Below, one piece after another: positions 11,599 to 22,739 of a stretch of 64,000 nt of DNA (its first letter is position 1; each line of letters begins with the position of its first letter). Position numbers and translations under genes: made by a program. The stretch comes from BOG-908 sp963692875. Its GTDB lineage: Bacteria; Pseudomonadota; Alphaproteobacteria; Acetobacterales; Acetobacteraceae. The DNA lies in the NCBI GenBank assembly GCA_965198755.1, contig OZ240673.1:4216001-4280000 (forward strand), read 5' to 3'. The notes under the pieces are model-generated. The model did not search any database. It was given only the letters and a program-made list of their open reading frames with translations, and was not told where the DNA came from.

Positions 11599-12260
11599 CG
11601 GCGTTCTGGGCGCTGCTGGCGCGCGAGCTGCGGCTGGCTGCGCGGCACGGCGGTGACACCGCCGGCGCGCTGCTGTTCTTCTTCGTGGCCGGCGCGCTGT
11701 TCCCGCTGGCCATCGGGCCGGCGCCGGAGACGCTGGCGCGGCTGGCACCCGGTATCGTGTGGGTCTGCGCGCTGCTGGCCGCGCTGCTGCCGCTGGATCG
11801 GCTGTTCGGCGCGGATTTCGAGGACGGATCGCTGGACCAGCTGCTGCTGTCCGGGTTGCCCGGCAGCGTGGTGGCGTTCGGCAAGGCGGCAGCGCACTGG
11901 CTGCTGACCGGGGTGCCGCTGCTGCTGGCGGCAGGACCGCTGGCGGTGATGCTGCGGCTGCCAACCGCGGCGCTGCCAGCGCTGCTGGGCGGGCTGGCGC
12001 TGGGCACGGCGTGCCTTTCGCTGCTGGGGACAGCGTGCGCGGCGATCGTGCTTGGGGCGCGGCGGGGCGGGGTGCTGCTGCCGGTGCTGGTGCTGCCGCT
12101 GACCACGCCGGTGCTGATCTTCGGGGCCGCGGCGGCGGACGGGGCGGCGTCAGGGCTGCCGGTGCGCGGCGAGCTGATGCTGTTGGGGGCTTACCTGGCG
12201 GCGTGCCTGCCGCTGTGCCCGGTGGCGGCGGGAGCGGCGCTGCGGGCGGCTTGCGAGTAG
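11595..12260 (+). CDS. ccmB: Heme exporter permease CcmB
   Basis: A 221-residue inner-membrane protein with about six hydrophobic helices. Its N-terminal FWALLARELRLAARHGGD, followed by LLFFFVAGALFPLAIGP, is characteristic of CcmB. The motif DFEDGSLDQLLLSGLP is also family-typical. It starts with GTG overlapping the ccmA stop by four bases, indicating coupling. It forms the membrane part of the cytochrome c maturation ABC complex with CcmA. The remaining ccm genes are not adjacent. Confidence 0.94.
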
Positions 12261-12269
12261 TGGGTAGCA

Positions 12270-12484
12270 GGCAAGGAAGCGGTTCTTTTTTGAAAAAAAC
12301 AACCAAAAAACTTTTGTTTCCTTGGGACGCGCTTTGGGGAGGCGTGTCGTTTCAGTTGTTGGCGACGGGCTGGTGAGACCTGTTAGCGGTTGTTGCCAAA
12401 GGCCACCGTGGTTCTGCAGCATGCACCCATAAGACCAAAAGTTTTTTGCTGCTTTTTTTCAAAAAAGCAGGCCTTGCTTTCTTA
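12270..12484. repeat. IDH element 6, expanded centre
   Basis: Arm A is GGTTCTTTTTTG / AAAAAAACAACC. The centre is about 100 bp longer than in typical copies. Arm B is of the GCTGC/GCAGG type, after CCAAAAGTTTTTT. It separates ccmB from the convergent EF-hand gene. Confidence 0.85.
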
Positions 12485-12557
12485 CTGATCTCTGATCAGT
12501 CGACGACCGCCAGCCGCGCCCCGGAGCGCATGTGCGATCAGCAAGCCAGGCCCGACC

Positions 12558-12938
12558 TCATTGCGGCGGCGGTGGCGGCGGCGCACCCTGCGGACCGCCT
12601 TGGGCCTGGCGCCTTGCCTGACGCCAAGCCCGCACGTCCTGCATCGTGATGTATCCTTTGTTGCCGGCGTCGATTTCGCCGAAGTGGCGCACCAGCGGCC
12701 CCATGCGGGCGGCTTGCGCCTGGTCCAACGTCAGCCTGCCGTCATGTGAGGTGTTCGCCTCCTCGAACCGGGCGCGGAAGTTCTGCCGCGCGCCGGGTGG
12801 GGCCATCTGGCCGCCTGGTGCAGGCGGCGGAGGGGCATACTGTCCCTGGTCGGGGGGCGGTCCCTGGTCGGGTCCCGGCTGGGCGGCCGCAGATGCGGCT
12901 ATGAGCAGGAAGCCGGCGATCGAGGAAAGCATGCGCAT
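12558..12938 (-). CDS. Small secreted EF-hand-like protein
   Basis: A 126-residue protein with an N-terminal signal peptide (SSIAGFLLIAASAAAQ), a Pro/Gln-rich spacer, and two EF-hand-like calcium loops: NTSHDGRLTLDQ and DAGNKGYITMQD. The C terminus is Gln/Gly/Pro-rich and ends in a proline run. It is probably a periplasmic calcium-binding protein. The loops deviate at some liganding positions (for example His and Asn in place of Asp), so binding is inferred. Start candidates are the ATG at 12938 or another six bases downstream. Confidence 0.75.
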   Translation of the reverse strand: MRMLSSIAGFLLIAASAAAQPGPDQGPPPDQGQYAPPPPAPGGQMAPPGARQNFRARFEEANTSHDGRLTLDQAQAARMGPLVRHFGEIDAGNKGYITMQDVRAWRQARRQAQGGPQGAPPPPPPQ

Positions 12939-13090
12939 CTTCGGTTCCTTTTCCGTGAGCCGAGTAGGCGTCGGAAGCTACTACCTGGCACACGGGCGCC
13001 GCGAAGAAGAGGGGAGTTTACCCTTTGTTGCAAGCAAGGAGGAACGCGATCTTTCTGACCACCGGCAACCTGAGTCGTGAGAAATTTGTC

Positions 13091-13163
13091 TCAGGACAGC
13101 CCGCGACAGCCGCACCAAAGCTTTTTGCTTCTTTTTCTCGAAAAAGAAGGCCTTGCTTGCTTA
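13091..13163. repeat. IDH arm 7 (arm B only)
   Basis: CCGCGACAGC is followed by CAAAGCTTTTT and the hairpin GCTTCTTTTTCTC / GAAAAAGAAG, ending GCCTTGCTTGCTTAC. The last TTA is the complement of the stop codon of the Coq10-like gene. Confidence 0.85.
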
Positions 13164-13622
13164 CCTCTGCGCTGCCGCCGCCACAATCTGCGGCGGTCCG
13201 TAGACATCGTTCGCCCGCTTGAGGAAAGCGCCGACCATGCGGCGCACTGCCTCGTTGAACACCACGCCGATGGCTTTCTGCAGCAGCTTGCTGCGGAACT
13301 CGAAATCCACCCAGAAATCCACCTGCACGCCGACGGGGTCCGGGATGAACACCCACTGGTTGTTGAGGTAACGGAACGGGCCGTTCTCGTAGCTGACCCG
13401 AATGCGCGCGGGGCGTTCGAGCGTGACGCGGCTGGTGAAGCTTTCGCGGAACGGGCCGAAGCCGATGGTGAGGTCTGCGTGCAGTTCCGTCGCGGTGCGG
13501 GTTATCACCCGCGCGCCGACGCACCAGGGCAGGAAGTCCGGGTATTTGTCCACGTCGGCTACGAGGTCGAACAACTGTTCCGGCCGGTAGCCGACGAGCT
13601 TGCGGTCGGCGTAGGTGGGCAT
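13161..13622 (-). CDS. Coq10/RatA-like START-domain protein
   Basis: A 153-residue SRPBCC/START-fold protein of the Coq10/RatA family, which bind polyketide lipids such as ubiquinone and support respiratory electron transfer. Visible family features are YRPEQLFDLVADVDKYPDFLPWC at the N terminus, followed by FTSRVTLERPARIRVSY and FNEAVRRMVGAFLKRA in the C-terminal helix. It begins three bases after the lipA stop on the same strand, so the two are probably cotranscribed. RatA toxin activity is known only for some family members; a ubiquinone-binding role is more likely here. Confidence 0.88.
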   Translation of the reverse strand: MPTYADRKLVGYRPEQLFDLVADVDKYPDFLPWCVGARVITRTATELHADLTIGFGPFRESFTSRVTLERPARIRVSYENGPFRYLNNQWVFIPDPVGVQVDFWVDFEFRSKLLQKAIGVVFNEAVRRMVGAFLKRANDVYGPPQIVAAAAQR

Positions 13623-13625
13623 TGC

Positions 13626-14759
13626 TCAGACTACCTGGAATTGCGTGCGGGAGGTGTGGTGGTCCGCACCCGTTTGCGTGCGTGCCGGGTGCGCCAGGTC
13701 TGCGCCGGACTCCGTGCGCGCCTCGCGACTCAATTCAGTGCGCGCCTCGCGTCCAAATTCAGTGCGCGCCTCGCGACCCAATTCAGTCCGCGCCTCGCGA
13801 CTCAATTTCGTGCGCGCCTCGCGCAACGCGGCAAAGTCTGCATCTGCGTGGTAGGAGCTGCGCGTCAGCGGCGTGCTCGCAACCATTAGGAAACCCTTCG
13901 CCCGCGCCACGGACGCGTAGTCGGCGAACTCCGCTGGGGTTGCGAAACGGTCCACCGCCGCGTGCTTCACCGTCGGTTGCAGGTATTGCCCGAGGGTGAG
14001 GAAATCCACGTCGGCGACGCGCAAGTCGTCCATCACCTGGCCAAGCTCGCTGCGGTCCTCGCCGAGCCCCACCATCAGGCCGGACTTGGTGAAGATGCCG
14101 GCGTCCATCAGCTTGACGTCGCTCAGCAGGCGCAGCGACTGGAAGTAGCGCGCGCCCGGCCGGATGATGGGGTAGAGGCGCGGCACGGTTTCGAGGTTGT
14201 GGTTGAACACGTCCGGGCGGGCGCGCACCACCGTCTCCAACGCGCCGGGCTTGCGCAGGAAATCCGGGGTCAGCACCTCGATGGTGGTGGCGGGTGCCGC
14301 GCCGCGGATGGCGGCGATCACCGCGGCGAAATGCGCAGCGCCGCCGTCGGCCAGGTCGTCGCGGTCCACCGACGTGACGACCACGTGGCGCAGGCCGAGA
14401 TGGGCCACCGCCTCGCCGACCCGGCCGGGCTCGCCGGCATCGAGCGGGCCGGGCAGGCCGGTGCGCACGTTGCAGAAACTGCACGCGCGGGTGCAGGTCT
14501 CGCCCATGATCATCATGGTGGCGTGGCGCTGGGACCAGCACTCGCCGATGTTGGGGCAGGCGGCTTCCTCGCACACGGTGACCAGGTTGTGCTGGCGCAT
14601 CAGGGCGCGGGTCTCGTGGTAGACCGGGTGGTTGGGGGCGCGCACGCGTATCCAGTCCGGCTTGCGCTGGATCGGGTTGTCCGGACGGTGCGCCTTTTCC
14701 GGATGGCGCGGGGGCCGTGCGGCGCCTGTGCTATGGTCGATCTCGATCCGGGTGAGCAT
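13626..14759 (-). CDS. lipA: Lipoyl synthase with C-terminal octapeptide repeat tail
   Basis: A radical-SAM enzyme that inserts two sulfurs into the octanoyl group of lipoyl domains. The auxiliary cluster motif CEEAACPNIGEC and the SAM cluster motif CTRACSFCNV are intact, and the C-terminal RSSY motif is present. The family normally ends shortly after RSSYHA, but this protein continues for about 65 residues containing five tandem octapeptides of the REARTELG type and a polar end. The ATG at 14759 (MLTRIEIDHSTG) is preferred to one 48 bases upstream. It is followed by the Coq10-like gene. Confidence 0.94.
   Translation of the reverse strand: MLTRIEIDHSTGAARPPRHPEKAHRPDNPIQRKPDWIRVRAPNHPVYHETRALMRQHNLVTVCEEAACPNIGECWSQRHATMMIMGETCTRACSFCNVRTGLPGPLDAGEPGRVGEAVAHLGLRHVVVTSVDRDDLADGGAAHFAAVIAAIRGAAPATTIEVLTPDFLRKPGALETVVRARPDVFNHNLETVPRLYPIIRPGARYFQSLRLLSDVKLMDAGIFTKSGLMVGLGEDRSELGQVMDDLRVADVDFLTLGQYLQPTVKHAAVDRFATPAEFADYASVARAKGFLMVASTPLTRSSYHADADFAALREARTKLSREARTELGREARTEFGREARTELSREARTESGADLAHPARTQTGADHHTSRTQFQVV
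13714..13833. repeat. Five tandem 24-bp repeats within the lipA 3' end
   Basis: Units of 24 bp starting GTGCGCGCCTCGCG begin at 13714, 13738, 13762, 13786 and 13810. The first four are nearly identical and the fifth diverges in its second half. They encode the REARTxxx octapeptides of the LipA tail. The array stays in frame. Confidence 0.93.
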
Positions 14760-14929
14760 ACGCCGCCTCTGTCTGACGCCGGCTGGCCCGGCACCCTGCT
14801 CAAACAAGTGGCTGCCGGTGGCACCAGCGTCAAGCTTTCACAGGCGGTTTGCGCCGTGAGCCGGGAAGTCCGATCCAGCTGAAGCGGCTGGAGATTGAAC
14901 TGGGAATTTTTTTCCCATAGGGTTTCGCC

Positions 14930-16300
14930 ATGGCTGTGAACGTGGACGAGATCATCGACCGGCTGGGCGGCCCGGAGGCGGCCGCGAAGCTGACCGGTGT
15001 GGGGCTGGAAGCGTTGCGCAAGTGGCGCCAGGCGCGGGCCGTGCCGCCGAAGCATTGGAGTGCCATCGTGGCGGCCACCGGGCTGACATTGGCGGACCTG
15101 CAGGCAGAGTCGCCGCCCTCCGGCGAGGAGGCGCCGCCGCCAGGGGCGACCGCCTGCCTTGTGCTGGCGGACGGGACGGTGGTCTGGGGACGCGGGTTCG
15201 GCGCGCATACCGGCGCACCCGCCCCGGTGGGCGAGATCTGCTTCAACACCGGCATGACCGGCTACCAGGAGACGCTGACCGACCCTTCCTATGCCGGCCA
15301 GATCATCACCTTCACCTTCCCGCACATCGGCAACACCGGCGCCAACCGCGCGGATGCGGAAGCCAGCACGGTGGCAGCACGCGGCCTGGTGACGCGTCAG
15401 GACCTGACCGAGCCCTCCAACTGGCGCGCGACGCAGCACCTGGATGCGTGGCTGCGCGGGCAGTGCGTGCCGGGCCTGGCCGGGGTGGACACCCGCGCGC
15501 TGACCATGCGCATCCGCGACGGATCACCGCCGCACGGTGTGCTGTGCCACCCGGCCGACGGGCGGTTCGACATGGCAGCGCTGCTGGAGACGGCGCGCGC
15601 CTGGCCGGGACTGGACGGCATGGATCTGGCCCGCGAGGTGAGCTGCACGCAGAGCTACACCTGGGACGAGGGCGTGTGGTCCTGGCCGGACGGGTTCGCG
15701 GCGCCGGCAGGTGGCGCGCCGCACCACGTGGTGGCGGTGGATTACGGGGCCAAGCGGAACATCTTCCGCTCCCTGGTGTCGGCCGGGTGCCGGGTGACGG
15801 TGGTGCCGGCTTCGAGCACCACGGAAGAGATATTGCGGCACGCGCCGGACGGGGTGTTTCTCTCCAACGGGCCGGGCGACCCGGCGGCGACGGGCGTCTA
15901 CGCGGTGCCGGCGATCCAGGGCGTGCTGGCCGCGGGCAAGCCGGTGTTCGGCATCTGCCTGGGGCACCAGCTGCTGGCGATCGCACTTGGTGGCCGCACG
16001 TATAAGTTGGAGCGCGGGCATCGCGGGGCGAACCAGCCGGTGCGCGAGCTGGCGAGCGGGCGGGTGGAGATCACCTCGCAGAACCACGGCTTCGCGGTGG
16101 AGGATGCGTCGTTGCCGCCGGGGGTGCGGGTGACGCATGTGAGCCTGTTCGACGGCAGCAACGAGGGGATTGCCTGCGAGGAGAAGCGTGCGTTCTCGGT
16201 GCAGTATCATCCGGAAGCGAGTCCGGGGCCGAGCGATAGTGGGTATTTGTTTCAGCGGTTCGTGGAGGTGATGGCGGGCCGTTCTATGACTTGGCTTTAG
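14930..16300 (+). CDS. carA: Carbamoyl-phosphate synthase small subunit with N-terminal helix-turn-helix-like extension
   Basis: The glutamine amidotransferase subunit that delivers ammonia to CarB for arginine and pyrimidine synthesis. The synthase-interaction domain starts near residue 75 (ACLVLADGTVVWGRGFG). The amidotransferase domain carries the nucleophile in FGICLGHQLLAIAL and the QYHPEAS motif. Total length is 456 residues, versus about 380-390 usually. The extra N-terminal ~65 residues (DEIIDRLGGPEAAAKLTGV, ALRKWRQARAVPPKHW) resemble a YdaS/Cro-type helix-turn-helix. AGGG seven bases before the ATG supports this start. The extension may autoregulate or simply be a family accessory domain. 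Confidence 0.95.
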   Translation: MAVNVDEIIDRLGGPEAAAKLTGVGLEALRKWRQARAVPPKHWSAIVAATGLTLADLQAESPPSGEEAPPPGATACLVLADGTVVWGRGFGAHTGAPAPVGEICFNTGMTGYQETLTDPSYAGQIITFTFPHIGNTGANRADAEASTVAARGLVTRQDLTEPSNWRATQHLDAWLRGQCVPGLAGVDTRALTMRIRDGSPPHGVLCHPADGRFDMAALLETARAWPGLDGMDLAREVSCTQSYTWDEGVWSWPDGFAAPAGGAPHHVVAVDYGAKRNIFRSLVSAGCRVTVVPASSTTEEILRHAPDGVFLSNGPGDPAATGVYAVPAIQGVLAAGKPVFGICLGHQLLAIALGGRTYKLERGHRGANQPVRELASGRVEITSQNHGFAVEDASLPPGVRVTHVSLFDGSNEGIACEEKRAFSVQYHPEASPGPSDSGYLFQRFVEVMAGRSMTWL

Positions 16301-16362
16301 GCGATTGCTGATCCGAGCTGCCGAAAGACGGTGAGCATTGCGATTCTGAACCGTAATAAGTA

Positions 16363-16497
16363 AGGCAAGCGGTTCTTTTTTGAAAAAAAGAACCAAAAAA
16401 CTTTTGTTTCTTTGGTGCGCGCTGAGGGAGAGTCCGCGACAGCCGGAACAACGGTTTTTTGCTGCTTTTTTTCAAAAAAGCAGGCCTTCCTTGCTTA
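16363..16497. repeat. IDH element 8, complete
   Basis: Arm A is a perfect GGTTC/GAACC stem. The centre contains CCGCGACAGCC. Arm B is of the GCTGC/GCAGG type with TTTTTTTC / AAAAAA. The two arms carry different stem sequences, each internally paired. Confidence 0.9.
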
Positions 16498-16545
16498 GTG
16501 CTCAGGACTTCAAACCAGACGCTAGCTGCAAATTTGGAGACTGAC

Positions 16546-17352
16546 TTGGAACCTGAAGCAGCCGCACAGGCCGGACCGCGCCAGTTTCCCTGGCGTGCGG
16601 ACGAGGGTGCAGACGCCGCAACGACGATAAGCCTGCTCGCCGGCATGCTGGAGACCGAGCTACGCACGGCACAGCAGAACCTGCCTGGCTTTCAGGGAAA
16701 GCCGTTGCATGCGTCGACCGCCATGTCGGCCATCGGCGTGGTTGCCGGCTATGCTGCGCAATGCGCTGCTGCGAACGCGGTCCTGCGCAAAGTACGACCC
16801 AGGGTCCTCGCCAGTTTGAGCAAGGTCAGCTGCAAGGACGGTTCCGTGCTGTATTACGGCGATGAGATCGACCGACACCTCGTAAGCGGTGCCGGCGGCG
16901 AGTACCCGTTATCCGGCTTTTTGCGTGGTGCGGTTCTTCATGCGGGCCACACGCAAGACGAGATCGTCGGCGACGCGGACTTTCTCCGCACCGTCGATAC
17001 GGTGGCCGGCACGCAGCAATTCGACATAGTCAGGGCACCGGAAGGTCAGGCGCCGTTCTGGGACGTCAGCCAGATGCTTCGGCATGTCTGGCCAAAGGCG
17101 CGCGCGGTGCTGGAACATCGCGTCAGGCCGGCGACGGTCAGCAAGCCCGCCCAGGTGCAGCATTGGCCGGTGATCGCTTCCGTTGTTGCCCAGCAATATG
17201 TCGGCTTGGCAAAGGACATCGTGCCGCCGCCCGCGGCCATGGCGATCATCCTGGAGTCGGCGATCAAGGCGTCCAAGCGGCGCCTTGTGGCTGCCGGTGC
17301 CAGCCCGCTATTCCACTACGACGCAGACCTGTTCGACCAGAAGATGCATTGA
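16546..17352 (+). CDS. Hypothetical protein between carA and carB
   Basis: A 268-residue soluble protein that I do not recognise. It contains an N-terminal helical region (ISLLAGMLETELRTAQQNLP), a small-residue stretch (MSAIGVVAGYAAQCAAANAV), and a C-terminal part with VAQQYVGLAKDIVPPPAAMAIILESAI. No transmembrane helix or signal peptide is evident. The TTG at 16546 is chosen because GGAG lies six bases upstream. Earlier in-frame starts lie in an IDH arm, and the first in-frame ATG is at 16645. It ends four bases before the carB ATG, so it is probably cotranscribed with carB. Base composition is slightly less GC-rich than in its neighbours. Confidence 0.6.
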   Translation: MEPEAAAQAGPRQFPWRADEGADAATTISLLAGMLETELRTAQQNLPGFQGKPLHASTAMSAIGVVAGYAAQCAAANAVLRKVRPRVLASLSKVSCKDGSVLYYGDEIDRHLVSGAGGEYPLSGFLRGAVLHAGHTQDEIVGDADFLRTVDTVAGTQQFDIVRAPEGQAPFWDVSQMLRHVWPKARAVLEHRVRPATVSKPAQVQHWPVIASVVAQQYVGLAKDIVPPPAAMAIILESAIKASKRRLVAAGASPLFHYDADLFDQKMH

Positions 17353-17356
17353 CCAG

Positions 17357-20599
<3,243 letters not shown>

Positions 20600-20631
20600 G
20601 TTTGGTGGGGCTGCACTTTTTCAGGCCCGGG

Positions 20632-20738
20632 AAGGAAGCAAGGTCTTCTTTTCTGAAGAAAAGAAGCAAAAGACTTTTGTCCCTGCTGTCGCGGAGAGTT
20701 CTGCAGCGTGCGTCCAAGGGAACGAAAGTAACCATTTG
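20632..20738. repeat. IDH element 9, arm A with truncated arm B
   Basis: Arm A is the CTTCTTTTCTG / AAGAAAAGAAG type after the carB stop, with the usual CTGCTGTCGCGG centre. The second arm stops after GGAACGAAAG and is replaced by unrelated sequence. Confidence 0.82.
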
Positions 20739-20893
20739 GCTTGCGTGCCAACCCTGGTTTCTGGCCGTCGAGCAACAACCCGGAACCCTGACCGGTGACC
20801 GGAAAGCAAGCTTTTTATTACGAACTACTAACTAAAAAACCTATGTTTCCAAGGTAATCGCCTGCCGAATGGTCCGCGACAGCGCTGACAAAA

Positions 20894-20901
20894 GTTTTTT
20901 G
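20894..20901 (+). repeat. Target site duplication, left copy
   Basis: GTTTTTTG directly left of the IS66 terminal repeat. It is identical to 22372-22379. Confidence 0.93.
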
Positions 20902-22371
20902 GTAATTGCTCACCCCGGGTCCCGAGGTGTTCAGCCGGGCTTGGGTGAGGGATCTGTTTGACACGCCTACGGGCGAGTCGATTCAAGCTGTGTGTGCCGC
21001 CCGACATTGATCTAAGCAAGCTGAGCCACGTCGAGAAGGACGACCTGATCCGGACGCTGTTGCCGTTGGCGGGCCGGTTGGAAGTCGCGCTCGTGCGCAT
21101 CGCCGAGCTCGAGAAGCGTCTGGCCAGATACGAGCGGCCGAAGAGGACGCCTGACAACTCCTCCATGCCCCCGTCCAAGGGCCAGAAGGCCGACAGCCCC
21201 GATGCCGGCAAGCCGCACCGCCGCGGCCGTCCCGGCGTGGGCCGGATGCTGGAGCCCGATCCCGACCGCGTCGTGGACGCCAAGCTGCAGGCCTGTCCGC
21301 ATTGTGCCACCAGCTTCCCCGCCGGCGAGCAGACCCCGCAGGAAGTCTATGACCGCATCGAGATCCCGCCGATCAAGCCCGATGTCACCCGGGTGCGGCT
21401 GTTCGGCGGCCAATGCACCTGCTGCGGCCAGCGTGTTACGGCTGAAGCACCGCCTGGCCTAGAACCTGGCTCGCCGTTTGGCCAGTCGGTCTGCGCGCTG
21501 GTGGTCTACCTGCATTACGCCCACGCCATCGGCTTCGAACGGCTGGCAGCGCTGCTGGGCGAGGTTTTCGGCCTGCGCATCAGCGAAGGTGCGATCAGCA
21601 ACATGCTGCAGCGCGCGTCCAAACCGTTGCTGGCCGCACAGAGCGCGATCCAGACGGCGGTGACCGCTGCCCCCGTGGTGTGCTGCGACGAGACGTCGGC
21701 CCGGGTGTGCGGCCGCAACTGGTGGGAATGGGTGTTCGTCACCTCGCTGGCGGTGCTGCACGTGATCCGGCCCAGCCGCGGCCGCGCTGTGGTGGCCGGC
21801 GTGTTCGGCGACACCCAGCCGGCAGTCTGGGTGTCGGACATGTTCGGCGCCCAGCGTGGCCACGGCCTGCTTTGGCAGGTCTGCCTGGCGCATCTGCTAC
21901 GCGACGCGCAGTTCGCCATCGAGAGCGGCGACGATGCCTTCAGCGCCCCGTTCAAGCTGTTGCTGCTGCGGGCGGTCGCCATCGGCCGACGACGAGAGCG
22001 GCTGGCCGACACCACGCTTGCACGCTATGCAGCCGACCTGGACCGCAGGCTCGACCGCATCGTCGCCGCCGTGCCCGTGAGTGCTGACGGCGTCAAGCTG
22101 CGCAAACGCATCCTCGCCAATCGCGGCGCCCTGTTCGTGTTCGTCACTCATCGCGATGTGCCCGCCACGAACAACATCTCTGAACGCAACCTCCGCCCCA
22201 GCGTCATCTTCCGCAAAATCACCAACGGCTTCCGCTGCGAATGGGGCGCAGACACCTACGCCGCCTTCCGCTCCGTGGTCAGCACCGCTAAAGCAAAGAA
22301 CATGGCCGTGCTGGGAGCAGTCCGAGACGCTCTGGAGATGAAAATCACGCCAGCCCCGGGGTGAGCAATTA
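20902..22371 (+). mobile_element. IS66-family insertion sequence, intact, 1470 bp
   Basis: The ends are inverted repeats: GTAATTGCTCACCCCGGG at the left, and at the right the complement of GTAATTGCTCACCCCGGGG. The flanks are identical 8-mers, GTTTTTTG at 20894-20901 and 22372-22379. This is the 8-bp target duplication expected of IS66-type transposition. It contains a single transposase gene, as in the compact ISBst12-like IS66 group, and no TnpA/TnpB accessory genes. Intact ends and a perfect duplication suggest a recent insertion. The target is the T-rich part of an IDH arm. Confidence 0.95.
20958..22364 (+). CDS. IS66-family transposase (TnpC-like)
   Basis: A 468-residue DDE transposase. 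It has an N-terminal leucine-rich helix (AELEKRLARYERPKRTPDNS) and a GRPGVGRML linker. A Cys-rich zinc-binding region follows, with CPHCATSFPAGE and GGQCTCCGQRV. The catalytic core contains VVCCDETSARVCG, the CLAHLLRD region and the C-terminal NNISERNLRPSVIFRK motif. It starts with TTG preceded by GTGAGGGA about eight bases upstream. The stop lies seven bases inside the right end of the element. It appears full length and may be active. Confidence 0.94.
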   Translation: MTRLRASRFKLCVPPDIDLSKLSHVEKDDLIRTLLPLAGRLEVALVRIAELEKRLARYERPKRTPDNSSMPPSKGQKADSPDAGKPHRRGRPGVGRMLEPDPDRVVDAKLQACPHCATSFPAGEQTPQEVYDRIEIPPIKPDVTRVRLFGGQCTCCGQRVTAEAPPGLEPGSPFGQSVCALVVYLHYAHAIGFERLAALLGEVFGLRISEGAISNMLQRASKPLLAAQSAIQTAVTAAPVVCCDETSARVCGRNWWEWVFVTSLAVLHVIRPSRGRAVVAGVFGDTQPAVWVSDMFGAQRGHGLLWQVCLAHLLRDAQFAIESGDDAFSAPFKLLLLRAVAIGRRRERLADTTLARYAADLDRRLDRIVAAVPVSADGVKLRKRILANRGALFVFVTHRDVPATNNISERNLRPSVIFRKITNGFRCEWGADTYAAFRSVVSTAKAKNMAVLGAVRDALEMKITPAPG

Positions 22372-22379
22372 CGTTTTTT
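22372..22379 (+). repeat. Target site duplication, right copy
   Basis: GTTTTTTG directly right of the IS66 terminal repeat. It matches 20894-20901. Confidence 0.93.
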
Positions 22380-22412
22380 GCTTCTTTTTTTCAAAAAAGA
22401 AGTCTTGCTTTC

Positions 22413-22739
22413 TATTCTAATCTTATTGGTGCGCAGAGCCGTTATTTCCGTCTGTTGGCGTCAGAAGGACCGAAGTAAACGAAAGAAGCGAAACCCTTGT
22501 CTGCGCCGTAGCGCTTTCGGGCGACCACCCGGCAGGGAATGAAAGCTTTCGAGTATTTTTTCGAGGACAACGCCCTGCGTCTTCCCCGCTTGCGTCGCGC
22601 CGAATAACCCGTAAGCTATCCGCCGCTCTCGTCCATGGCAGGCCCCGGCCAAGGCCCGCCGTGGCGCGTATGCGTTGTTCGTTCCACCCCAGACCCGGTG
22701 CCCAGTGCCGGACCGACCAGCTCCGAGGATATAAGGCCT
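22413..22739. other. Gene-free stretch upstream of greA
   Basis: I see no supported coding region, RNA or full IDH copy here. Near its end, CTCCGAGGATATAAGG provides purine-rich sequence just before the greA TTG. The greA promoter is presumably in this stretch, but no box is clear enough to call. Confidence 0.6.

Larger units (their letters stand above)
20799..22412. repeat. IDH element 10, interrupted by IS66
   Basis: A degenerate arm A (AAAGCAAGCTTTTTATTACG, followed later by CTAAAAAACC) is followed by GGTCCGCGACAGC and ACAAAAGTTTTTTG. The insertion sequence then intervenes, and the element resumes as GTTTTTTGCTTC with TTTTTTTC / AAAAAAGAAG and CTTGCTTTC. Removing the insertion and one 8-bp duplication restores a normal arm B. 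Confidence 0.88.

Noticed and set aside
14895..14925. Small palindrome GGGAATTTTTTTCCC before carA
   Set aside because: The stem is only four or five bases and could arise by chance; no leader peptide or riboswitch structure was visible.
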